A stretch of 9,115 nucleotides of DNA, from assembly GCA_016210785.1 (NCBI GenBank), contig JACQTN010000419.1, forward strand, positions 1 through 9,115, in the 5' to 3' direction. This document shows positions 1 to 4,938 of the stretch, piece by piece. Positions within the stretch are counted from its first letter, which is position 1, and the number at the start of each line of letters is the position of its first letter. Made by a program: the position numbers and the translations under genes. The notes under the pieces are model-generated. The model was not told where the DNA came from, searched no databases, and saw only the letters and a program-made list of their open reading frames with translations. Source of the stretch: Armatimonadota bacterium (lineage in GTDB: Bacteria; Sysuimicrobiota; Sysuimicrobiia; Sysuimicrobiales; JACQTN01).

Positions 1-117
1 ATCTACTACATCGTGGAAGCGGATAGCCTGGAGGCGATCCACAAATTCCTCGATCCGGGCTGGACCCGCTGCACTGCGACCGTGACTCCAGTGAGCGAGG
101 AGGCAATTGTGCGCTGA
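1..117 (+). CDS. C-terminal fragment of a small alpha/beta (DUF3303-like) protein
   Basis: The window opens inside a plus-strand gene in frame 1, and 38 codons remain before a TGA at 115-117. The visible peptide begins IYYIVEADSLEAIHKFL and ends TPVSEEAIVR. A beta strand rich in I/V/Y, a 'xxADSLEAIHKFL' helix, a 'PGW' turn and a final strand leading to 'TPV' match the second half of the small ferredoxin-like alpha/beta proteins of about 90-100 residues often labelled DUF3303 or similar. Function is unknown. The start lies off the left edge, so length and N-terminus cannot be judged. It runs in the same direction as the DUF1059-like gene 155 bases downstream and could share its transcript. The family assignment is pattern recognition only, and the reading frame is more certain than the name. 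Confidence 0.6.
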   Translation: MYYIVEADSLEAIHKFLDPGWTRCTATVTPVSEEAIVR

Positions 118-272
118 GAAGTCGGAGGAGAGAGATCGTCACGCCGATGGTGGCGTCGATGGCCAGGCAGCGGGGAAGCGGCTGATGGAGCATGCCGGGT
201 GTGGGAGCGGCCTCTGAGCGGCCTGCGGGCCGGGGGCACGAGACGCGGGAAATTCCCGGAGGAGGGATGTCG
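118..272. other. Intergenic region with tandem 9-nt repeat and short hairpin
   Basis: This stretch between the partial gene and the DUF1059-like gene has no credible gene. It holds two direct copies of GAGCGGCCT (205-213 and 216-224), spaced 11 bases start to start, which is about one helical turn. A small hairpin with stem CGGCC/GGCCG and loop TGCG covers 219-232 and overlaps the second copy. No convincing -35/-10 pair is visible. Confidence 0.35.
258..266 (+). promoter_or_regulatory. Strong Shine-Dalgarno before the DUF1059-like gene
   Basis: The run GGAGGAGGG precedes two in-frame ATGs at 267 and 273. The core AGGAGG (260-265) sits 7 bases from the ATG at 273 but only 1 base from the ATG at 267, which favours 273. 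It also argues against any start further upstream in the same open frame, for example the ATG at 192. Confidence 0.7.
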
Positions 273-431
273 ATGAAAAAGATCAACTGTCCGTGCGGGT
301 TCGAGGCCAAGACCCACACCGCCGACGAACTGGTGAAGATCACGCAGCTCCACGTCCAGGAAGTGCACAAGCAGGATCATCCGCAGGGGCTGCCGAGAGA
401 GCAGATCCTCCAGATGATCACAGACGCGTAG
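273..431 (+). CDS. DUF1059-like small protein
   Basis: This encodes 52 residues beginning MKKINCPCGFEAKTH; an ATG two codons upstream would give 54. It resembles the DUF1059 family: short, with a Cys-containing N-terminal strand, a 'TADEL' turn into a helix, and His residues along that helix. Cys6, Cys8, His15, His27, His32 and His36 are visible, so a C-x-C plus H-x4-H arrangement could bind a metal; that is inference. The tail reads LPREQILQMITDA. There is no signal peptide or membrane segment. The molecular role of DUF1059 proteins is not known to me. The open frame extends upstream to an ATG at 192, but those 25 codons are Gly/Arg/Pro-rich, precede the SD and look like read-through of non-coding DNA. 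The gene is closed by a strong terminator and may be the last gene of a transcript entering from the left. Confidence 0.8.
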   Translation: MKKINCPCGFEAKTHTADELVKITQLHVQEVHKQDHPQGLPREQILQMITDA

Positions 432-453
432 ATCACGCCGCTGCTTGAGCATG

Positions 454-490
454 CGGGGCGAGGTCAGATGACCTCGCCCCGTTGTGTTCA
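454..490 (+). terminator. Rho-independent-type terminator after the DUF1059-like gene
   Basis: A perfect 13-bp stem (CGGGGCGAGGTCA, GA, TGACCTCGCCCCG, 454-481) starts 22 bases after the stop codon and is followed by TTGTGTTCAT, a modest T-rich tail on the plus strand. Two bases cannot close a loop, so the real loop would be about CAGATG with the end pairs open. The tail's end overlaps the last codon of the minus-strand permease remnant. The minus side lacks a T-tract, so termination is mainly expected for plus-strand transcripts. Confidence 0.8.
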
Positions 491-640
491 TACGCCGGCG
501 TCATGTGCGGAGCCGGGATCGAGGGCGTCAGGCAGGTTGTCGCCGAGCACGTTGATCGACAGCATCGCTACGGCAATGGCGAGTGTCGGGAAGGTGGAGT
601 TCCACCAGGTCCCGGGCTCGAGGAGCTGGCGGGATAGGTC
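488..640 (-). pseudogene. Orphan C-terminal remnant of a DppC/OppC-type ABC permease
   Basis: Reading the minus strand from 640 to the TGA at 488-490 gives about 50 codons. They contain EPGTWWNSTFPTLAI, then AVAMLSINVLGDNLPDALDP, then a short tail ending HDAGV. This is the last transmembrane segment and cytoplasmic end of binding-protein-dependent permeases of the DppC/OppC class, whose usual signature is W-x(n)-P-x-LAI...NLLGDxLRDxLDP. The intact dppC in this window ends NLVGDGLRDYFDP, so the two are homologous but clearly different paralogues. No other part of a permease lies upstream: the homology begins almost exactly at the stop codon of the leuD-like gene (639-641). No start codon or SD precedes it. 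I read it as a 3' gene fragment left by a rearrangement that placed leuCD beside it. Translation as a separate peptide is unlikely. Confidence 0.75.
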
Positions 641-1142
641 AGCGGCCCCCCGCGCCGGCCAGCCGGCGCTTCGCCCAGGGCACCAGGCCGCCGGAGGTGA
701 CCATTTCCCGCATGAAGGTGGGTACCGGCGTGGCCTGGAAGCGCGTTCCGTCCACGTCGATGACGCCAGCCTCCATGTCGATCCGAACGCGGGATCCCGG
801 CTTCGCCGCCGCCACGGCCTCGGGGCAGGTCAGCGCTGGAAGCCCGAGATTGATGCAGTTGCGGTGGAAGATGCGGGCGAAGCTCTTGCCGACGACGCAT
901 CGGATGTTCCACGCCTTCAAGGCGTGGGGGACGTGCTCCCGCGACGATCCCGACCCGAAGTTGGCGCCCGCCATGAGGATGGTGTCGCCCCGAAGCTGGT
1001 CGCGCAGCGCCGGGTTGTATCCCTCGAAGAGGTAGGGCTTCATCTTCTCCGGGTCGTCAATGTTGAGAAAGCTCCCCGGGTACAGGACGTCGGTGTCCAC
1101 GTTGTCTTCCGCGATGACGACTGCCTTCCCCTCGATGATCAT
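639..1142 (-). CDS. leuD: 3-isopropylmalate dehydratase-family small subunit
   Basis: A 167-residue protein starting MIIEGKAVVI. It is the swivel domain of an aconitase-family hydro-lyase and pairs with the large subunit encoded just upstream. Visible landmarks are the substrate-loop region DNVDTDVLYPG (residues 13-23), NFGSGSSREH at 61-70 (the conserved phosphate/carboxylate-binding loop with Ser and Arg), and SFARIFHRNCINLGLP at 87-102. The length fits the short archaeal/bacterial-type LeuD of about 160-170 residues, not the roughly 200-residue E. coli type. The ATG overlaps the leuC-like stop as ATGA (1139-1142), implying translational coupling, and an AAGGGGGA stretch inside leuC serves as SD. 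The residues after the specificity loop (SFLNIDDPEKM) do not let me tell isopropylmalate from homoaconitate or methylmalate-type substrates. No leuA or leuB is in the window, so the symbol is by homology. Confidence 0.88.
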   Translation of the reverse strand: MIIEGKAVVIAEDNVDTDVLYPGSFLNIDDPEKMKPYLFEGYNPALRDQLRGDTILMAGANFGSGSSREHVPHALKAWNIRCVVGKSFARIFHRNCINLGLPALTCPEAVAAAKPGSRVRIDMEAGVIDVDGTRFQATPVPTFMREMVTSGGLVPWAKRRLAGAGGR

Positions 1143-2413
1143 GCTGCTTCCCCCTTCAGCACCTCGGCGGGGTGCACGATCTCGCCGGCCACCGCCGCGG
1201 CGGCAGCCACCCACGCGTTGGCCAGAAAGACCTGCGCCTCCCCCGATCCCATGCGCCCTTTGAAGTTGCGGTTGGTGGTGGCGACGGCGTTCTCGCCCGG
1301 CCCCAGCACGCCCATGTGGCCCCCGAAGCAGGCGCCGCAGGTGGGCATCGAGACCATCGCTCCCGCCTCCACGAAGATGTCGAGCAGGCCTTCCTTCATC
1401 GCCTGCCGGTAGATGCGCTGGGTCGCCGGAACGATGATGGCCCGGCAGCGCGGGTGGACCTTCCGCCCCCGCAGGATCTCCGCGGCCTGGCGGAGGTCGG
1501 TGATGGTGCCGTTGGAGCAGTTGCCGATGTAGACCTGGTCCACGCGCACGCCCTTGGTCTCGGCCACCGGCGCCACGTTCCCCGGCGAGTGCGGTCGCGC
1601 AACGAGCGGGGGGAGCGTGTCGAGATCGATGCGGTGCCGCGCCGCGAAGCTGGCGTCGGGGTCCGAGCGCTCGGCCTTCCACGACCGGTTCGTGCGCCCG
1701 GCGAGATAGGCGGCCGTCCTGTCGTCCGCCGGGAAGAGGCCGGTCTCGGAGCCAGCCTCCACGGCCATGTTGGCCACGGCCAGGCGCTCATCGATGGACA
1801 GCGCCTCGGTCCCGGGCCCGACGAACTCCAGGGCCATGTTGGTGCCGCCGGCGACCCCGATGCGGTCGATGACCGCGAGGATCACGTCCTTGCCCGTCAC
1901 GTAGGGACGCTTCTGGCCGGTCAGCTCGATCTGGATCGTCCCGGGGACGGTCTGCCAGAACTCTCCGAAGGCCAGGCAGGCCGCGATGTCGGTGGAGCCG
2001 AACCCCGTGCCGAAGGCGCCCAGGGCGCCGTAGGTGCACGTGTGGGAGTCGCCGCCGGCGATGATGGAGCCGGGCACCACCCAGCCTTCCTCGCACAGCA
2101 GCGTGTGCTCGATCCCGCCGCGCCCCTGACCGTAGTAGGTGACGCCCTGGGCCTCTGACCAGTCCTTCAGGCGCTTCTGCAGTCCTGCCGAGATCGCGTC
2201 CTTGGCTGGCGTGAAGTGATCGGCGACCATAACCACTTTGGACGGGTCGAACACCTTCGCGGCGCCCATCTGCTCCATGACGCGGAAGGCGACGGGTCCG
2301 GAGACGTCGTTGGCCATGACCACGTCGCACCGCGTCATGACGATGTCGCCGGGGGCGATGCGCTTCACGTCGGAGTGGGCGAGCAGGATCTTCTCAGCCA
2401 GCGTATGCGGCAC
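1139..2413 (-). CDS. leuC: 3-isopropylmalate dehydratase-family large subunit
   Basis: A 424-residue catalytic subunit of an aconitase-superfamily hydro-lyase carrying a [4Fe-4S] cluster, which would isomerise a hydroxy-di/tricarboxylate by dehydration and rehydration in the cytoplasm. Cluster ligands are visible as Cys299 in YIGNCSNG and Cys359/Cys362 in PTCGACFGG. GGDSHTCTYGALGAFGTG (120-137) carries the conserved active-site His124, and NRNFKGRMGS (381-390) is the usual Arg-containing motif near the C-terminus. The length of about 420 matches the LeuC2/archaeal-type subunits. The start is GTG at 2411-2413, where MPHTLAEKILLAHS matches the family N-terminus and GGAGGAG lies 6 bases upstream. 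An in-frame ATG at 2500 would add 29 unconserved residues and is rejected. It overlaps leuD by 4 bases. Substrate may be 3-isopropylmalate, homoaconitate or a related acid; sequence alone does not decide. Confidence 0.9.
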   Translation of the reverse strand: MPHTLAEKILLAHSDVKRIAPGDIVMTRCDVVMANDVSGPVAFRVMEQMGAAKVFDPSKVVMVADHFTPAKDAISAGLQKRLKDWSEAQGVTYYGQGRGGIEHTLLCEEGWVVPGSIIAGGDSHTCTYGALGAFGTGFGSTDIAACLAFGEFWQTVPGTIQIELTGQKRPYVTGKDVILAVIDRIGVAGGTNMALEFVGPGTEALSIDERLAVANMAVEAGSETGLFPADDRTAAYLAGRTNRSWKAERSDPDASFAARHRIDLDTLPPLVARPHSPGNVAPVAETKGVRVDQVYIGNCSNGTITDLRQAAEILRGRKVHPRCRAIIVPATQRIYRQAMKEGLLDIFVEAGAMVSMPTCGACFGGHMGVLGPGENAVATTNRNFKGRMGSGEAQVFLANAWVAAAAAVAGEIVHPAEVLKGEAA

Positions 2414-2419
2414 GGAACT

Positions 2420-2426
2420 CTCCTCC
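2420..2426 (-). promoter_or_regulatory. Shine-Dalgarno that fixes the leuC GTG start
   Basis: On the minus strand GGAGGAG lies 6 bases before the GTG at 2413. It decides the GTG start over the upstream ATG at 2500, because the latter would place this strong ribosome-binding site inside the coding region. Confidence 0.75.
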
Positions 2427-2557
2427 AATCGGATCGGCGCGTGGGTTGATCTATTTGACGCGGGGCCCGCAGGGTCCTGGCCGCAAGATCGAGAGCACAC
2501 AGGATTCCCGTCTTGCCGGCGCGACCAGCGAAGGTTCCCGGTGCGCCGTGCCCGCCG
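2427..2557. other. Intergenic leader between the LLM gene and leuC
   Basis: About 130 bases separate the end of the LLM oxidoreductase from the leuC ribosome-binding site, both on the minus strand. An AT-richer patch (around 2446-2459) stands out from the GC-rich surroundings and could belong to a leuC promoter, but no good -35/-10 pair with normal spacing is visible. No intrinsic terminator for the LLM gene is evident, so co-transcription into leuCD is possible. Confidence 0.3.
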
Positions 2558-3580
2558 TCAGGAGCGCCCGGGCAAGGCGAACAGGTCGAGCAGGCGCGGG
2601 ATCTGATCGCGGGCGGCGGGCCGGAGCAGCGGAAGCGTCACGCCCGCATCGCGATACTGCTGTACGCGCTCTGCAACATCGTCCGGCGTGCCGCAGGCCG
2701 TCAGGCCCGTCACGTAGGCCGCCGGGATCGCCCGCGCCAGCCCTTCCGGGCCGCCGCGCTCGAAGGCCTCACGGAAGGCCGGAATGTCCTCCTCGTGGAC
2801 GCAGGGTTCACCCACGCCCAGCCTGATGCGGGCGTTGTAGGCCGCCCGCTGCGGGTGGAACTTGCTGGCCACCTCCCACCGGATCGCCTCCATCGCCTGG
2901 TCGCGGTCGGCGGCGATCGAGGTGGGGATGATCTGCGCCACCTCGAACTGGGACCGGTCCCGCCCGGCTTCCTGCGCCGACTCGCGCACGATGCGCACCG
3001 CGTTGGCGGCGTATTCCGTGGAGGTGACGGCGTTGAGCAGGACGCCGTCCCCGATCTGCCCGGCCAGCCGCAGGCCCTTGCGGCTGGTGGCGGCGATCCA
3101 CATGGGAATCCGGGACCGGGCCGGTTTCCAGGCCAGCTGCACGCCTTCCAAGCTCACCGTCTGGCCGGAGAAGGATACGCGATCCCCGGACAGCAGCAGC
3201 CGGATCGCCTGCACCCACTCGGTCAGGCTCAGCGCCGGATCCACGTGGGGCAGGCCGTGCACCCGGGCGTGGTTGCGCGTGCATGCGCCGGGGGCAAGCA
3301 CGATGCGTCCGCCTGCCATCTCATCCAGCGAGGCAAGGGTCTGTGCCATGACGGTGGGAGCGCGCAGCCGGACGATCTGCGTGGCACCCAGGCGCATGCT
3401 GCGGGTCGCCAGGGCGAAGGCGGCCAGCGCGCTGACCGAGTCGCGTACCAGGTTGATGGTCTCGGAGAAAAAGCCCATGGCGAACCCGCGCGCCTCGGCC
3501 TCCCGCATCCACCGGGCCATCTCGTCCACGCTCATGGCGGGATCGTAGCCGAGTGCGAATCCGACGCGCGCATCCGTCAT
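2558..3580 (-). CDS. LLM-class flavin-dependent oxidoreductase
   Basis: A 340-residue bacterial-luciferase-like TIM-barrel protein, presumably an FMN- or F420-dependent oxidoreductase. Family landmarks in order: a first strand and helix region MTDARVGFALGYDP; GFFSET at 36-41; a region around 61-85 (SMRLGATQIV, then RAPTVMAQTLASLDEMAGGR) that carries the cofactor-facing strand and the conserved 'LDxxxxGR' helix; EWVQAIRLLLSGDRVSFSG at 121-139; and IPMWIAATSRKGLRLAGQIGDG at 158-179, typical of Mer-like and F420-dependent members. It contains no signal peptide. The start ATG at 3580 has GGAGGAGG ten bases upstream (3591-3598). The flavin and substrate cannot be read from the sequence; F420-type reductases and FMN monooxygenases share these motifs. 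It lies upstream of leuCD on the same strand and divergent from the ridA-like gene, so it may be co-expressed with leuCD. Confidence 0.9.
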   Translation of the reverse strand: MTDARVGFALGYDPAMSVDEMARWMREAEARGFAMGFFSETINLVRDSVSALAAFALATRSMRLGATQIVRLRAPTVMAQTLASLDEMAGGRIVLAPGACTRNHARVHGLPHVDPALSLTEWVQAIRLLLSGDRVSFSGQTVSLEGVQLAWKPARSRIPMWIAATSRKGLRLAGQIGDGVLLNAVTSTEYAANAVRIVRESAQEAGRDRSQFEVAQIIPTSIAADRDQAMEAIRWEVASKFHPQRAAYNARIRLGVGEPCVHEEDIPAFREAFERGGPEGLARAIPAAYVTGLTACGTPDDVAERVQQYRDAGVTLPLLRPAARDQIPRLLDLFALPGRS

Positions 3581-3814
3581 GGTGCCAGAGCCTCCTCCGC
3601 CGTCACCACTGCTCGCTCACTGCCGGGGCGTCCGCACCGTCGGTCGCGGGAACTGCGGTCGAGGGCAGGGGAGTATTCGTCCCTCCCGGCGGCACACCTG
3701 CTCGCCGGTCAATCCGGGGAAGCGCCTTCCGGCACAGCGGAGGCGCATTCGGGCCGCGCGTGGAAGGTGTACGGTGGAGGGTAGCCATCACACACCCGCA
3801 GAGGAGGGAACCCA
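3581..3814. other. Divergent intergenic region between LLM and ridA-like genes
   Basis: This 234-base region must hold the promoters of two divergent genes. An imperfect inverted repeat, GGGGAG...CTCCC (about 3674-3690), could form a short hairpin. A weak plus-strand promoter candidate is TTCGGG, 16 bases, then TACGGT, ending about 40 bases before the GTG of the ridA-like gene; it matches consensus poorly. The open frames crossing the region look like shadow translations without family signatures. No RNA gene is recognised. Confidence 0.3.
3801..3807 (+). promoter_or_regulatory. Shine-Dalgarno that fixes the GTG start of the ridA-like gene
   Basis: GAGGAGG lies 7 bases before the GTG at 3815. 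This well-placed site supports translation of the unusual basic N-terminal tail, instead of a start near the RidA domain such as the ATG at Met48. Confidence 0.75.
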
Positions 3815-4312
3815 GTGGCTCAGGCGCGCAGGAGCCGGAGCAAGAGTAGGAGTACGGGCAGAGGTGCGAGGCGGGGCGCCGGCAGGACTGCCACCCGCCG
3901 CGCGGGCGGACCCGCCCGCAAGACCGCGGGCTTTCGGATCATCAACCCGGAGGGCATGTACCGCGCCGCCAACTACGTGCACGCCATCCGGGCGGGGAAC
4001 ACGCTGTACGTGGCGGGTCAGGTGGCGCGCGATGAACACGGCACCGTGGTGGGCGTGGGGGACGTGGAGGCGCAGGCCCGGCAGGTCTACGCGAACCTCG
4101 GGAAGGTCCTGAAGGCCGCCGGCGCGGACTGGCGCCACATCGTGAAGGTCACCACCTACCTGGTCGACCGCGCCGATTCCCCCGTGGTGACCAAGGTCCG
4201 CTTCGAGCACTTCGGCGATCACCGGCCGCCGCACACCGGCGTCATCGTTGCCGGGTTGGGAAGCCCGGACGTCCGCGTGGAAGTGGATGTGATCGTGGTG
4301 CTTAGAAGCTGA
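3815..4312 (+). CDS. RidA/YjgF-fold protein with basic N-terminal tail
   Basis: A 165-residue protein. Residues 40-165 form a YjgF/YER057c/UK114 (Rid) domain, with INPEGMYRA at the N-terminal edge, AGNTLYVAGQVARD at 60-73, a helix through VLKAAGADW (98-106), IVKVTTYLVD (109-118) and a final strand VRVEVDVIVVL. Archetypal RidA forms trimers that hydrolyse reactive enamine/imine intermediates and uses an Arg in a 'P-x-R-S/T' motif to hold the substrate carboxylate. Here that segment reads PPHTGVIV, so His140 replaces the Arg, which argues for a non-deaminase or differently specific Rid subgroup. Residues 1-37 form an extension unusual for the family: 11 Arg, 2 Lys, no acidic residue, rich in Ser/Gly/Ala, likely disordered. 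The GTG start is supported by its SD. It is transcribed alone, divergent from the LLM gene and convergent with the metallopeptidase. Confidence 0.88.
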   Translation: MAQARRSRSKSRSTGRGARRGAGRTATRRAGGPARKTAGFRIINPEGMYRAANYVHAIRAGNTLYVAGQVARDEHGTVVGVGDVEAQARQVYANLGKVLKAAGADWRHIVKVTTYLVDRADSPVVTKVRFEHFGDHRPPHTGVIVAGLGSPDVRVEVDVIVVLRS

Positions 4313-4367
4313 GTGGGTGAGCGCGGTACCACGAAACGCCTTGTAGAGCGTGGCACGTGCTGCCCGG
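4313..4367. other. Short convergent gap with weak hairpin
   Basis: These 55 bases separate the ends of two convergent genes. CCACG (4329-4333) and CGTGG (4349-4353) are complementary around a 15-base loop, but no T-tract follows on either strand, so this is at most a weak bidirectional pause or terminator. Confidence 0.25.
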
Positions 4368-4934
4368 CTAGTCCGTCGTGCGCGGATGGTGCCGGGCCGC
4401 GGGTGCGACCGCCGCGCCGCGTGCGCCGTCGGCCGTAAACAGCGGCAGCCCAGCGGGCGCGAGGAGGTCGCGGATTCGAGACTCCAGCCACACCACATAC
4501 TTCCGCTCCGTGCGCCTCATGGCGATGGCCTCGATGCACAGATCCCGCACCCCGCGGGCCACGTGCTTCCAGGCATCCTTGCGGCACGGCACCCGCAGGT
4601 ACGACGGCCGCTCGTCGCAGAACAGGTCGCTGCGCGCCAGGGTCCAGATATCGCACTGGACCTCGCCGGACGGCACCACCCGCAGCCCGCCCGGCTGCAG
4701 CAGGTGGGTCAGCTCGTGTCCGATGGTGTAGTACGTAGGCTGGCCGCGCCGCGAGAGATTGAGGCCGATCATCAGGTTGGTGGCGTCGGCCTCCCCGTGC
4801 ACCGAGCGGTTGCGGCAGGTGCCCACGATGATCCTGCGCCCCGCCAGTTCCGGAAACTCCGCCAGCGCCTGCCGGATCCGGCGCTCCAGGTCGGGTGTCA
4901 GCTGGCGCTCCATGGACTCGGTGAAGATCATCAT
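4368..4934 (-). CDS. Putative HExxH zinc metallopeptidase
   Basis: A 188-residue protein, MMIFTESMERQL onward. The signature is TIGHELTHLLQ (residues 70-80): His73, Glu74 and His77 form an HExxH zinc site. It is followed by PSGEVQCDIWTLARSDLFCDE (88-108), where Glu91 or Asp95 could be the third metal ligand. The region before it (RIIVGTCRNRSVHGEADATNL) has no family signature I recognise. No signal peptide or membrane segment is present, so a cytoplasmic role is likely. The C-terminal 20 residues are Ala/Arg/His-rich and probably disordered. It starts 4 bases after the carbamoylase stop with no strong SD, suggesting translational coupling; a second ATG follows at once and another lies at Met8. 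It recalls small 'SprT-like' or domain-of-unknown-function peptidases, but I cannot assign a MEROPS family. Substrate unknown. Last gene of the pyrR operon. Confidence 0.75.
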   Translation of the reverse strand: MMIFTESMERQLTPDLERRIRQALAEFPELAGRRIIVGTCRNRSVHGEADATNLMIGLNLSRRGQPTYYTIGHELTHLLQPGGLRVVPSGEVQCDIWTLARSDLFCDERPSYLRVPCRKDAWKHVARGVRDLCIEAIAMRRTERKYVVWLESRIRDLLAPAGLPLFTADGARGAAVAPAARHHPRTTD

Positions 4935-4938
4935 GCGA

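Noticed and set aside
192..272. N-terminal extension of the DUF1059-like protein from the ATG at 192
   Set aside because: The extra residues are Gly/Arg/Pro-rich and unlike the family, and the strong SD at 258-266 would then lie inside the gene.
1172..2158. Long plus-strand open frame antisense to leuC
   Set aside because: It mirrors the codon bias of the GC-rich leuC gene, is Gly/Arg/His-rich and shows no family motif, while the minus strand has clear aconitase signatures.
2414..2500. N-terminal extension of leuC from the ATG at 2500
   Set aside because: Twenty-nine unconserved residues; the GTG at 2413 has an excellent SD and gives the family N-terminus.
4329..4353. CCACG/CGTGG hairpin as a bidirectional terminator between convergent genes
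   Set aside because: Short stem, 15-base loop and no T-tract on either strand; kept only as a low-confidence remark.
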